This document shows, piece after piece, positions 33,496-43,100 of a stretch of DNA of 43,427 bases (positions within the stretch are counted from its first letter, which is position 1; each line of letters begins with the position of its first letter). The DNA is from Ardenticatenales bacterium (GTDB lineage: Bacteria > Chloroflexota > Anaerolineae > Epilineales > Epilineaceae): assembly GCA_020853525.1 (NCBI GenBank), contig JADYYS010000051.1, positions 1 through 43,427 on the forward strand. The letters run 5' to 3'. The notes under the pieces are model-generated. The model was given only the letters and a program-made list of their open reading frames with translations. It was not told where the DNA came from and searched no databases. The translations under genes were made by a program, and so were the position numbers.

Positions 33496-35328
33496 ATGCC
33501 ATTCCGAGAGACCGCTCGCGCTCCGGGCGATCGCAGAACCGCCGTCCGTTTGGCGCTGGCCGCCCTCCAGACCGGGCGGCCCGGTGCGCTGGCGCCGTTG
33601 CGCGAGCTCCACATCGTGTCGCGGCGCGTGCGCGCCACCGGGCTGGCAGCGACGGACGAGAGCCTGGCATGGGCCGTGGGTGTCATCCTGGCCGACGTCG
33701 TCGCCGACGGCTTGCGCGCGGCACGCGCATCGGGGGGTGATGCGGGACCATTGCCCACCGACACTTCGGACCGACTGCTGTCGGAGGACTTCACGTCGAA
33801 TGCGCCGGAGCGGGAGGCGTGGAGCGCGCTTCACCACCGCTACTTCGCCCGACCGCCGTTGGGCATCGGCGATCTGGTCCGCATCACCGGGACGCCCCGC
33901 CGAACGGTCGGCCGACGACTCGCGCTCGGCTACGGTCTCGTCGCGGATCGCCTGCTCGAACGGGAAGCGCTGGCCCGCGCCGGCACCGACGGCGCCGTAG
34001 CGCGCCTGGCGCTGCCGCAGGCGCTCGCCGATCTCGCCCCGAGCGAGGCGCTGCCGCCCCTCCGGCCGGCGCAGTGGGCGCAGGCCACGACGCTGGCGAC
34101 GTGGATGGTCGAGCAGCCCGAGGCATTCGTGGCGCAGCTCGGCACGCTCGACATCGCGTTCGCCGGCCGCTGCGCCGCCGATCCTGCCCTGCGCATGCGT
34201 CTGACCCCCGGCGTACGGGACGCGCTGCTGGCGGCGCTCGTCGGCGCGTCGCGCGACCCGAACCGCGACCTGCGCGAGCGGATCGCCGCCGCCGAGGCGC
34301 TCGCCCCCCTCGGCGACCCCCGCTTTGCGACGCACCGCGGCCCGGATGGGGACGCGCTGGTTGCACCGATGGTTGCGCGTTCAGGTGGCAGCTACCCGGT
34401 CGGCAGCGACGACGGCGCCGAACCCAACACCGCGCCCCGCCATCGCGTGCGGCTGGCGCCATACGGGATCGGACGGTTCCCCGTGACGCGCCGCGAATGG
34501 GCTGCGTTCATCGCCGCAGGCGGCTACGACGATTCCCGTTGGTGGGACGGTCCGAGTGCCTCCGCCTGGCAGCGCGGCGTGGGTACGTCGCACGGGCTGC
34601 GCGCATTCGTGGACGAGTGGACCGCGAAGTTCAGGTCCGACCCTGCCGCCATCGACGCCCACCTGGCAGCCGGCGGCCTGACGCCGGAGCAGGCGGCGCG
34701 CTGGCGCGGGCGGGTGGCCATGTCACCCGACGAGCTGGCGGGCTACCTGGCCGAACTCTATCCCGATGAGCGCCATGTGGCGCCTCGCGACTGGCGGGAC
34801 GAGCCCGCCGACGGGCTCCGACCGGTCGACGGCATCACGTGGTTCGAGGCCCGCGCCTACTGCCGTTGGCTGGCCGCCCAGACCGGCCGGCCGTTTCGGC
34901 TGCCCACCGAGGCCGAGTGGGAAGCGGCGGCAGCCGGTCGGGCCGGCCGCACGTACCCGCCCGGCGAGGTCGTGGGGTCCGAGTGCGGCAACACCGTCGA
35001 GCTCCACGTGCGCAGCGCGACGCCGATCGGGCTGTTCCCGGCCGGCGATACGCCCGACGGCATCGCCGATCTGGTCGGCAACGTCAGGACGTGGACGTCG
35101 ACCGTCTGGGGACCGTCGCCCACGGGGCCGCCGGCGTACGCCTACCCCTACCGGGCAACCGACGGGCGCGAGGCCGACGAGGCCGGCCAGGCCTGTCGGG
35201 TCGCCCGCGGCAGCAGCTACCTCGAACCGCTGACCACCGCGCGGTGCGTCCTGCGCGCGGTGGCGGAGCGGCCGAGCATCCGCCTGAACGCGATCGGGCT
35301 CCGCTTGGCCGAGGGGTCGACGGGGTAG
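33496..35328 (+). CDS. Formylglycine-generating-enzyme-like protein with HTH-like N-terminal region
   Basis: A 610-residue protein. Residues about 290-606 form an FGE/SUMF1-EgtB-type domain: SGGSYPVGSDDGAEPNTAPRH, YGIGRFPVTRREWAAFIAAGGY, PVDGITWFEARAYCRWLAAQTGRPFRLPTEAEWEAAA, and a C-terminal RVARGSSYLEPLTTARCVLR with GLRLA. True FGEs oxidise a cysteine of sulfatases to formylglycine; other members act on small molecules. The N-terminal 250 residues are helical, with an HTH-like stretch (about 135-165, IGDLVRITGTPRRTVGRRLAL). I have seen similar regions in Chloroflexota ATPase and FGE-like proteins. No signal peptide is seen. AGGAAGG precedes the start. A sulfatase gene lies at 40138-43173. 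Confidence 0.82.
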   Translation: MPFRETARAPGDRRTAVRLALAALQTGRPGALAPLRELHIVSRRVRATGLAATDESLAWAVGVILADVVADGLRAARASGGDAGPLPTDTSDRLLSEDFTSNAPEREAWSALHHRYFARPPLGIGDLVRITGTPRRTVGRRLALGYGLVADRLLEREALARAGTDGAVARLALPQALADLAPSEALPPLRPAQWAQATTLATWMVEQPEAFVAQLGTLDIAFAGRCAADPALRMRLTPGVRDALLAALVGASRDPNRDLRERIAAAEALAPLGDPRFATHRGPDGDALVAPMVARSGGSYPVGSDDGAEPNTAPRHRVRLAPYGIGRFPVTRREWAAFIAAGGYDDSRWWDGPSASAWQRGVGTSHGLRAFVDEWTAKFRSDPAAIDAHLAAGGLTPEQAARWRGRVAMSPDELAGYLAELYPDERHVAPRDWRDEPADGLRPVDGITWFEARAYCRWLAAQTGRPFRLPTEAEWEAAAAGRAGRTYPPGEVVGSECGNTVELHVRSATPIGLFPAGDTPDGIADLVGNVRTWTSTVWGPSPTGPPAYAYPYRATDGREADEAGQACRVARGSSYLEPLTTARCVLRAVAERPSIRLNAIGLRLAEGSTG

Positions 35329-35364
35329 GCGTCCGCTGCGCATCGACGATTTCGCGGATCCGGC

Positions 35365-37197
35365 TTACGGCGCGTCCCAGGCGTTGTCGTACGCGTCCCG
35401 CAGCAACGTGCAGGCATGTCCGCCCGGATTGTCACCCCGCGAGTTGATCAGCACGGTGGCCTCGACGGCGACGGGATACTTCATCATGCAGCCGCTCATG
35501 CCGGGGGTCGTTTGGAGCACCGCCGAATCGCCGCCGTGCGCGCGATACGGGCCGAACACACCATCGACGTACCCCGCCATCGTGACCGGGTTGAGCCAGC
35601 CGAGGGATTGGCTGTCCATCAGCGCCCGCGTCGGCGCGTCGATGATGTCGTCCGTGTGCCGCAGGTGCGCCATGAAGCTGCCGAGTTCGATCGCCGAGAG
35701 GTACCAGCCCGTCGCCCCGCAGCCGAGGCTCCAGTCGCCGAAGTCGGTGCCGGGGCCGTCGGGGATCGAGAGCGCGTAGCCGAGGGTCCGTTCGGATGCG
35801 CCCTGGTCGGGCGAGCAGTCCTGCGCGTCCACGCCGGCCGGATCGAGCACCTCGGCGCGAATGAAGTCGGCGTACATCGCGGCGTACACCACGTCCTCGG
35901 GCCAGATGTTCGTGTAGTTCGTGATCACGCCCGCGTCCGCCGTAATCCGCGGGATCAGGATCCGCATCAGGCTGAAGTTGGCGTTCGTGTACTCGGCGGT
36001 GTTGAACGTGAGCGTGCCCGGCGTGCCGTCGGCGATGTAGTCGGCGAGCGCCGCGAATTCCTGGCCTTCCAGCGAGGTACCGCTCAGTCCCATCGGATCC
36101 AGGCCGCTGCGGTGGGTGAGCAGGTGCTTGAACGTGAGGTCGTCCACGTTCGGCCCCTGGACCCAGGACTCGGGCAGATAGGGTGCGATGTCGTCGTCCA
36201 CCGACAGCCCCGCCCCGTTCAACGCTTTGAGCAGCCCGACCGCCGAGAGTGTCTTGGCCATGCTGGCGACGTACATCTCCTTGCCGACGGACTGCGCGGA
36301 CGGCGGCGGATCCTCCGCCGTCCGCGCGTCGCCGTCGTCGTTGTCGGCGTCCTGGCCGTACGGCGCGCCGTTCAGGCCGATCGTGTACGCATGCCCGATC
36401 GTCCACCCGTCCAGCGCACCCTGGAGGTTCTGCTCGAAGCGATCGATGTCGAACGTGAGGTTGCTCAAGATGTCGTCCGCCGCCCCGCCGAAGTGCCCGA
36501 TCGCGACGGAGTACTGTGCCTTGAAACTCGCGACCTGGCCGAGCGCGATCCGCCGCTGCACCTCCGCGATCACGTGCGGACGCATGCCCACCGATGTCGC
36601 ATGCCGGACGAGCGCGACCGCGACGTCGCGCGCCGCGCCGGCGATGTCGTTCGACAATCGCACGAGCGTCGCGTGCGGCGGGCCGCGCCGCGCCGCGTCG
36701 GCCGCCTGCAGGCTCCGGGCGGCCTCGGCGAGGGAGCGGAGGGCGTCGGCTGGGTTGGGCGACGTGCCGTAGCGGTCGAGCGCGACCTGTACGGCATCCC
36801 TTGCTCGCGCCACGTGGCGCCGATCCGCCGGGGTGAGCGCCGGCAAGCCTCGCGCATCGCGACGCGCGGCGAGGGCGTCGAGATCGTCGAGCACGCGGTA
36901 GAGAACGGTCGACGGGGCGGTCGGATCGGGCGCTTCCGGCGGCGCTGCTACCGCGCCGCCCGCCGGATTGGCCGCCGACGATGCCTGGATGGCGGCGATC
37001 AGGCGCGCGATGTGGGCGGTGGACGGCGGGGGAGCGCTCTGGGCATGCGCCGGCAGTGACGGTCCGGCGGCGAGAGCGAGCAGCACGAGCACGGTCGCCG
37101 CCTTGGCGGCGGTGAACAGGGTCGAAGCGACGGAATCCGATGCGCGCTTGGCGGACATCGGATCATGACCAACCGGAGCGGGCGTAGAGCGAGCCAT
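35365..37197 (-). CDS. Exported serine hydrolase (class C beta-lactamase fold)
   Basis: A 610-residue exported hydrolase of the beta-lactamase/penicillin-binding/esterase superfamily. AGGAGG lies five bases before the start. A signal peptide (about 25-53) ends in PAHAQS. Residues about 55-250 are a helical N-terminal region without a named family. The catalytic Ser312 and Lys315 form SMAK; a YxN-like motif is in YTNANFSLM, and HGGD is near the C terminus. Three or more cysteine pairs (for example DCSPDQ, LGCGATG, SGCMM, GGHACTLL) suggest an oxidised extracellular domain. The substrate, peptide or ester, cannot be inferred. Confidence 0.87.
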   Translation of the reverse strand: MARSTPAPVGHDPMSAKRASDSVASTLFTAAKAATVLVLLALAAGPSLPAHAQSAPPPSTAHIARLIAAIQASSAANPAGGAVAAPPEAPDPTAPSTVLYRVLDDLDALAARRDARGLPALTPADRRHVARARDAVQVALDRYGTSPNPADALRSLAEAARSLQAADAARRGPPHATLVRLSNDIAGAARDVAVALVRHATSVGMRPHVIAEVQRRIALGQVASFKAQYSVAIGHFGGAADDILSNLTFDIDRFEQNLQGALDGWTIGHAYTIGLNGAPYGQDADNDDGDARTAEDPPPSAQSVGKEMYVASMAKTLSAVGLLKALNGAGLSVDDDIAPYLPESWVQGPNVDDLTFKHLLTHRSGLDPMGLSGTSLEGQEFAALADYIADGTPGTLTFNTAEYTNANFSLMRILIPRITADAGVITNYTNIWPEDVVYAAMYADFIRAEVLDPAGVDAQDCSPDQGASERTLGYALSIPDGPGTDFGDWSLGCGATGWYLSAIELGSFMAHLRHTDDIIDAPTRALMDSQSLGWLNPVTMAGYVDGVFGPYRAHGGDSAVLQTTPGMSGCMMKYPVAVEATVLINSRGDNPGGHACTLLRDAYDNAWDAP

Positions 37198-37368
37198 GCG
37201 GACCTCCTGCCCGCGGCCGGGACGGGGGCGGCCGGCGCGTACGGGTGTGGGTCAAGTATCGCGTGCCCGCGTGCCATCCGATAGATGCGCTGGGCCATCG
37301 TTGGGCCAACTTCGGCCCGAGGCCGGCCGTGGCGTCCCGGTTCTCGCCGCACGATCTCGGCGCGTGGC

Positions 37369-38166
37369 TTACGCCCGACTCGGCCGAAGGTACGCCAGCC
37401 AGTACACCGCCGCCACGAGCAGCGTGCCGCCGACGATGTTGCCGGCCGTGACGACAGCCAGATTCAGCCCGATCTCCGTCGCGCGCACCTGTTCGGGCGC
37501 GAGCAGCCAGGCGTACGGCAGGAAGAACAGGTTGGCGATCGAGTGCTCGAAGCCCATCGCGACGAAGGCGGCCACCGGGAAGACGATCGCCACGATCTTG
37601 TCGACGACGCTTCGGCCGGCCATCGCCAGCCAGACGGCCAGGCAGACCAGCCCGTTGCACAGGATCGCGAGCGCAAACATCGACAGCGGGCTGAGTTCGG
37701 TCTTGTAGATGCCGATGGCGACGAGCGTTTGGCCGACGGCGCCCTGACCGTGCGTGTGGACGCCGCCCACATATGCCAGCGCGACCGTGCCGAGCGCGCC
37801 GACGGTATTGCCGGCATACACCAGTGCCCAGTTGCGCAGTACGGCGCGGAACGGCAGCAGTCGCGAGGCCCATGCCATGGCGATCAGGTTGTTGCCGGTG
37901 AAAAGCTCGGCGCCGGCCACGACGACGAGGATGAGCCCGAGGCTGAACGCGCCGCCGCCCAGCAGGCGCGTCGGCCCGAACCCGAGCGTCGAGTCGCTCA
38001 TCACGACGCTCGAGAGGAGTGCGCCGAGGGCGATGAACGCGCCGGCGAGGACGGCGAGGACGCCGGTGCTGACGGCATCGCGGCGCGCCTTGGCAACGCC
38101 GACGTCGCGCACGCGGCGGGCGATCTCTTCCGGCGTGTAGGCGTCGTGGGTCGGGTCGGCAGACAT
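37369..38166 (-). CDS. Formate/nitrite transporter family channel
   Basis: A 265-residue integral membrane protein of the FNT family, with six predicted helices. Family motifs are GAELFTGNNLIAMA, WALVYAGNTVGAL, and GFEHSIANLFFLPYAW with the conserved pore histidine. It could pass formate, nitrite or hydrosulfide; the choice cannot be made from these motifs. The start at 38166 has GGGAG four to five bases upstream. The gap 37198-37368 to the serine hydrolase shows no terminator or promoter I would support. Confidence 0.93.
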   Translation of the reverse strand: MSADPTHDAYTPEEIARRVRDVGVAKARRDAVSTGVLAVLAGAFIALGALLSSVVMSDSTLGFGPTRLLGGGAFSLGLILVVVAGAELFTGNNLIAMAWASRLLPFRAVLRNWALVYAGNTVGALGTVALAYVGGVHTHGQGAVGQTLVAIGIYKTELSPLSMFALAILCNGLVCLAVWLAMAGRSVVDKIVAIVFPVAAFVAMGFEHSIANLFFLPYAWLLAPEQVRATEIGLNLAVVTAGNIVGGTLLVAAVYWLAYLRPSRA

Positions 38167-38268
38167 GGGGCTCCCGATGTGCGCGACGGTCCATGTGAAC
38201 GGCGGCGCCCAACCAGCCACAGGCCGCTGCATCGCGACCGGGTGCGCCGGACCCAAGTCCGGCACGCT

Positions 38269-38298
38269 ACCTTACCTCCCTCGAACGATCGGCGTCAA
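38269..38298 (-). promoter_or_regulatory. Possible promoter for the FNT channel gene
   Basis: On the minus strand, TTGACG (38293-38298) and TAAGGT (38269-38274) are separated by 18 bases. The -10 is weak. Just downstream, a perfect 7-bp hairpin (38246-38252 with 38257-38263) lies in the predicted leader. The rest of the divergent gap up to 38413 shows no clear promoter for the MFS gene. Confidence 0.35.
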
Positions 38299-38413
38299 TC
38301 CCTTGCCTGGCGCGACGGCGTGGCATCCGTTGACCGCGGCGCGGCCATGGGTCAGACTTCCGCCCCACCCCCACAAGCCTGTCGATGACCTGAACCCAGA
38401 GTAGGGGCAAGCC

Positions 38414-39964
38414 ATGGACGGCACCAGAGCCGGAATCGCGATCGAGCCGATCTTCGATTACCTTGACGTCCTGCCGATCGCGCTGGCCGTCGCGGCCGTC
38501 GCGCTCACTGTGACCGTCGGTCGCGCCGTCGTTCGACCGCAAGTCGGAGGGGGGGGCGCCCTCCGCTCGCTGCGCGCCCTGGGCAACCGCCGCTTCACCC
38601 TCCTGTGGATCGGCCAGACGGTCTCGCGGATCGGCGACTACGTGTACGAGATCGTCCTGGCGTGGTGGATCCTCGAGCTCACCGGCTCGGGCGCGGTGAT
38701 GGGTTCGGTGCTGATCGTCTCGTTCCTGCCCGTCGCGCTGTTCACGATCATCGGCGGTGCGGTCGTCGACCGGGTGTCGCGGTTGGGGGTCATGCTCGTC
38801 AGCGACATCGTGCGGGCGGTGGCGGTGCTCGGGGTGGCGGCGTGGGCTTACGCCGGGCACCTCGAACTTTGGCCGATCTACGCCCTCGGCCTGCTGTTCG
38901 GTGTGGGCAACGCGTTCTTCGGCCCGGCCTACTTCGCCCTCGTGCCCGAGCTCGTCGACGAAAAGGACCTGCCGAGCGCGAACGCGCTGACGAGCATGAG
39001 CTTCCAGCTGGGCCGCATCGTCGGACCGGTGATCGGCGGGCTGATCGTGGCGGCCGGCGGGACCGAGCTCGGGCTGCTGCTGAACGGCCTGTCGTTCGTC
39101 GTCGCGGCGGCGTTCCTGGTGCCGCTGATCGGGCGGATGCGGCGGGCGTCGACGGCGGACGCGACGGCGGAGCCGGAAACGGATGTCGTCGTTCAGCCCG
39201 GCAGCGACGCTTCGGCGATGATCCGCGACGCCCTCGAGCCGGCGATGGCCGAGGTGGGCAGCGCCGACGGCGACGGCGTCCTCGTCGGCGGCAGCAGTGG
39301 CGAAGGCAGCGAGGGCGGCGACGGCGGCATCACCGACGCTAGTAGCGACGGCACGCGACGTCCGCATTGGCTGGATGACGTGCGCGACGGGTACGCCGTC
39401 GTCGCGAGCTCGCCGATCGTGCGGACCGGGATCCTCGTGAACGCGGTGGCGGCGGCCTGCCTGGTCGGGCCTTTCGTCGTGGCGATGCCGTTCCTGATCG
39501 ACGAACGGTTCGACGGCGACCCGCGCGTGTTCGGCTTCCTCCTGGCGTTCTTCCCGATCGGCTTCGTGCTCGGCAGCCTCTGGGGCGGGCGGCACGACAA
39601 GCTGCCCCACCGCGGGCGGATCATGTACGGCGGCATTGCGTTGGCGGCGGCGATGCTGGCGCTGTACGGCCTGCCGGTGCCGCTGTACGTGCTGGCCGCG
39701 GCGGCCCTCGTCAACGGATTCAGCCTCGAGCTGACGGGCCTGGCGTGGGTCGGCCTGCTCCAGGACCACATCCCGGGTGACAAGCTCGGCCGCGCGGCGA
39801 GCTTCGATCAGCTGGCCGGCTTCATCACCGTCCCGATCGCGTTCGCCGCGGCCGGCTGGGCGACGGACCTGTACGGCGCGGCGCCGACGTTTCTCGTGGG
39901 CGGGCTGCTGGCGGCTGTGCTGGCGGTCGGGGCGCTGGCGATTCCGGCGGTTTGGCGGGCGTAA
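38414..39964 (+). CDS. MFS exporter (MFS_3 / enterobactin-exporter type)
   Basis: A 516-residue inner-membrane transporter of the major facilitator superfamily. An extra N-terminal helix (about 20-40) precedes the canonical first helix region (LGNRRFTLLWIGQTVSRIGDYVYEIVLAWW). Loop 2-3 has GGAVVDRVSRLGVMLVSDIVRA. PAYFALVPELVDEKDLPSANAL and the helix after it are typical of MFS_3 drug or siderophore exporters. A Gly/Asp/Ser-rich loop of about 70 residues (about 245-315) links helices 6 and 7. The C-terminal half repeats the fold. The substrate is unknown. The 142-bp element begins ten bases after the stop. Confidence 0.9.
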   Translation: MDGTRAGIAIEPIFDYLDVLPIALAVAAVALTVTVGRAVVRPQVGGGGALRSLRALGNRRFTLLWIGQTVSRIGDYVYEIVLAWWILELTGSGAVMGSVLIVSFLPVALFTIIGGAVVDRVSRLGVMLVSDIVRAVAVLGVAAWAYAGHLELWPIYALGLLFGVGNAFFGPAYFALVPELVDEKDLPSANALTSMSFQLGRIVGPVIGGLIVAAGGTELGLLLNGLSFVVAAAFLVPLIGRMRRASTADATAEPETDVVVQPGSDASAMIRDALEPAMAEVGSADGDGVLVGGSSGEGSEGGDGGITDASSDGTRRPHWLDDVRDGYAVVASSPIVRTGILVNAVAAACLVGPFVVAMPFLIDERFDGDPRVFGFLLAFFPIGFVLGSLWGGRHDKLPHRGRIMYGGIALAAAMLALYGLPVPLYVLAAAALVNGFSLELTGLAWVGLLQDHIPGDKLGRAASFDQLAGFITVPIAFAAAGWATDLYGAAPTFLVGGLLAAVLAVGALAIPAVWRA

Positions 39965-39973
39965 TGGACGGGA

Positions 39974-40115
39974 CGGGCGGCTGAAGCCGGCCCGCTGAAG
40001 GCATCCCTGACGGGCTGCCATGGTGCCCGCCTTCGCGGGCACCCAGAGGTTGGAGGCGCCCGCGAAGGCGGGCGCAATGGCCGAAGGCCTCCAACCGGCC
40101 AGCTTCAGCTGCCGG
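39974..40115. repeat. 142-bp inverted-repeat element, copy B
   Basis: This copy lies between the convergent MFS and sulfatase genes, in reverse orientation to copy A. Its ends are 39974-39996 and 40093-40115. Perfect inner hairpins are at 40022-40043 (9-bp stem) and 40056-40075 (8-bp stem). Its length is exactly that of copy A, and the two align without gaps over the core. The hairpins could act as a two-way transcript end, but no T-tract is present. Confidence 0.8.
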
Positions 40116-40137
40116 AAGGTTGCGCCGGCAACACGAT

Positions 40138-43100
40138 CTACGGCGTGATCCCCATATCCGCCAACAACCGCCCCAGGAACGCGGCGTCTCCGAACCGCGC
40201 CTCGCCCGCCGACGTGTCGACTTGCGAGCCCGTCTGTCGGACGGCGACGATCCCATATTCGTCCAGCACGTACAGCCGCTGAATGCCCGCGCCCTTGGCG
40301 GCCACGACGCGGGCGGCCCGGCCGGGGGCCGGGCGGTCGAGGTCCGTCAGCAGCCACCACGTCAGGCCGTACGTCGGGCGGACGTCGCTGCCGATGAAGC
40401 ATTCGGCCAGGAGGTCCTCGCGCACGAGCTGGCGGCCGTCCCAGCGCCCGTGCTGGCGGATCAGGTCGCCGAACGTGCTCCACTCGGCGGCCGTGAACTG
40501 GGCACCGGAGGGCAGGCGCGGCATGCCGTCCGTGCCGCGCCGCCAGATATCGTAGCGGGCGCCGATGGGCTCGAGGATGCGGGCGTCGAGGTAGGCGAGG
40601 GGGTCGGCATATCGCCCCTGGAGCTTGCGGCGCATGAATTCGCCGAAGGCCTGGTACGGGACGGGGCCGTACGCGAACGTCGTGCCGGGATCGGATGTCG
40701 CCGGTGCCGCGATCGCCTCGGCGTACGTCGGGACGTTGCCGACGGCGCCGGCGTCGAGGCCGCTGGTGAGGCTGAGAAGGTGGCGAACGGTGATCTTGGA
40801 CTTCCGGGGATCGCCCTGCCACTCGGTGATCGTGTCGGCGACGACCTCGTCCCAACCGGTGAGGATGCCGTCCTCGATCGCGGCCGCGGCCATCACGCCG
40901 CTGAAGCTCTTCGTGCCGCTGGCGAGGGCGTGCGAGGCGGCCGGCGACCCGCCGTTCGGGTAGTCGGCGCATACGGGGATTCCGTCGCGTGTCACGTAGA
41001 GGGAGACGCCGTCGGCGGCGGCGTTGTAGGCGGCGGTCTGGGGGCAGGCGGCGGAGGTGAGGGGGAGCGATGTCTGGGTGGCTGGGGGTGGCGTGGCGGT
41101 GCGGGGGACAACTGTGGCGGTGGGCCAGCGAGTTGCGGTCGGCGACGGGCGGGTGGTGTCGGGCGTGCGCGTAGGCAGTGGCGGCACAGGCACAAGCGCG
41201 GTTTCGCGCGCACCCGCGAACGGGCTCGTGGGTTCGGCGCCGGCGTGGGCGATGGGGAGCCAGAGGAGACGACGCGTGGGGGTGGAGGCGGTCGGCTGGG
41301 TCGGTGGTGTCGCAGTCGGTGGCGCGTTCGTCACGATGCCGGCATAGGCTTCGATCGCGCGACACGTGGCGCCGGCGCACGTGTGCAACTGGCGCAAGTG
41401 CATGGACAGCGCTGGCTGCCAAGCCCCTTCGTCGCTGTCGGGCAGGTTGTCGAGCTGGTTCGGGTCGGCGACGTTGTCGTACAGCTCGCGCTCGCCCGTG
41501 CTGTGTTCGATGTAGGTGTGCCGGGCGGTGCGGAGGGCGATGTAGGTGGCGGTGGGTGGGTCGGCGGAGGTGGTCGAGGGGGCGAGGAGACCGGCGGGGG
41601 GCGCCGGCCCAAGGCCCTCTCCGTCCGGCCCAAGGCCCTCTCCCCCCGACCCCCTCCCCCAAGTCTGGGGGAGGGGGAGGATGCTTGGCCGGTGGGAAGG
41701 GACGCCGTTGCGGCCGTCGGGCGATTCGTCGCCGTCCGGCGGCTCGAGCAGGCCGCCGCGGTCGTGCCGGGCGTCGCCGTCGCGGTCGGCGACGGCCGTC
41801 GCTTCGACGCCCCGCTCGTTCTCGAACGGGTACTGCTCGACGAGGAACGCCTGGCGCCATGGGCCGGCCGCAGCGATATCGCCGGGGGTGCCGTTGAGGT
41901 ACGGGGCCAAAGAGCGCCCGTCGACGAAGTCCGGCACGGCCGCGCCGCCCAGCTCGGCCAGCGTCGGCGCGATGTCGACGTTGCCGGCAAGGACGTTTTC
42001 GACGACGGTGCCGGGCGTGATTCCGGGACCGCGGATGTAGAAGGGGACGTGGATGTCCTCTTCGTAGGCGGTCTGCTTGCCCTGCGGCAGGCGGTGCTGG
42101 CCGATGTGGAAGCCGTTGTCGGAGGTGAAGATGACGTACGTGTTCGCCAGTTGGCCGCTGGCCTCGAGGGTGGCGATCAGGCGGGCGACCATCTCGTCGA
42201 CGGCCATCATCGACAGGACGCGCTTGCGGTAGATCTCGTCGCCGGCGGTCATCTGGCGCGACGTGAGGGGCGGGCGGGCGGCGAGGGCGGCCGGCTTGTC
42301 GGAGACGTCGGCTTCGTCGTAGGAGCCGCCGCGGGGCGCCTGGAGGTCGGGCAGGAGGGCGGCGTGGCGCGGGGCGGGGTCGGCGGGGGCGTGCGGGGCG
42401 TAGGGGGTGATGAAGGCGAAGAACGGCGCTTCGGCGGGGGCGGGGGCGGCGGCGAGGAAGGCGTCGGCCTTGTCGGCGAGGACGTCGGTGATGTGGTCGG
42501 CGGGCGTGCGGCCGTAGCGGACGAGCGTGCCGTTCTCGTTGAGGGTGTAGTTGTAGGAGCCGTACGGGTTGCCGGCGGAAGGGCTGAACCACTCGGACCA
42601 GCCGGCCGGGACGTGCGTGTCATCGCCCTCCAGCGGGTAGCCGTTGATGTACTTGCCGATGAGGGCCGTCCGGTAGCCCGCCGCCTGCAGCCACGTCGCC
42701 AGCGTGGACGATTCGAGGCCGAGCGGCACCATCCGCTCGTAGCCGCCGGTCGCGCCGCCGTTCGTGTAGACGCCGTGGTTGTGGGTGTACTGGCCGCGGA
42801 GGTAGGTGGTGCGGGACGGGCAGCAGAGGGAGTCCGTGACGTAGTAGTCGGCGAGGGTGGCGCCCTGGTCGGCGATGAGGCGGTGGATGTTCGGCGTGTA
42901 GTCGCGGGCCATCGTGCCGAGGTCGGTGTCGAGGTCGTCGGCCAGGATGAGGACGATGTTCGGGGGAGCGTCCGTTGGCGCGGCCGACGACGATGTCGTG
43001 GTCGAAGTCATCGTCGTCGATGTCGTCGCCCATCGCGTGGTCTCCCGCGATGCCAGCGCGGCCGTGCGCCCGCCGTGCGCATGGGCAACTGGCAACGCGG

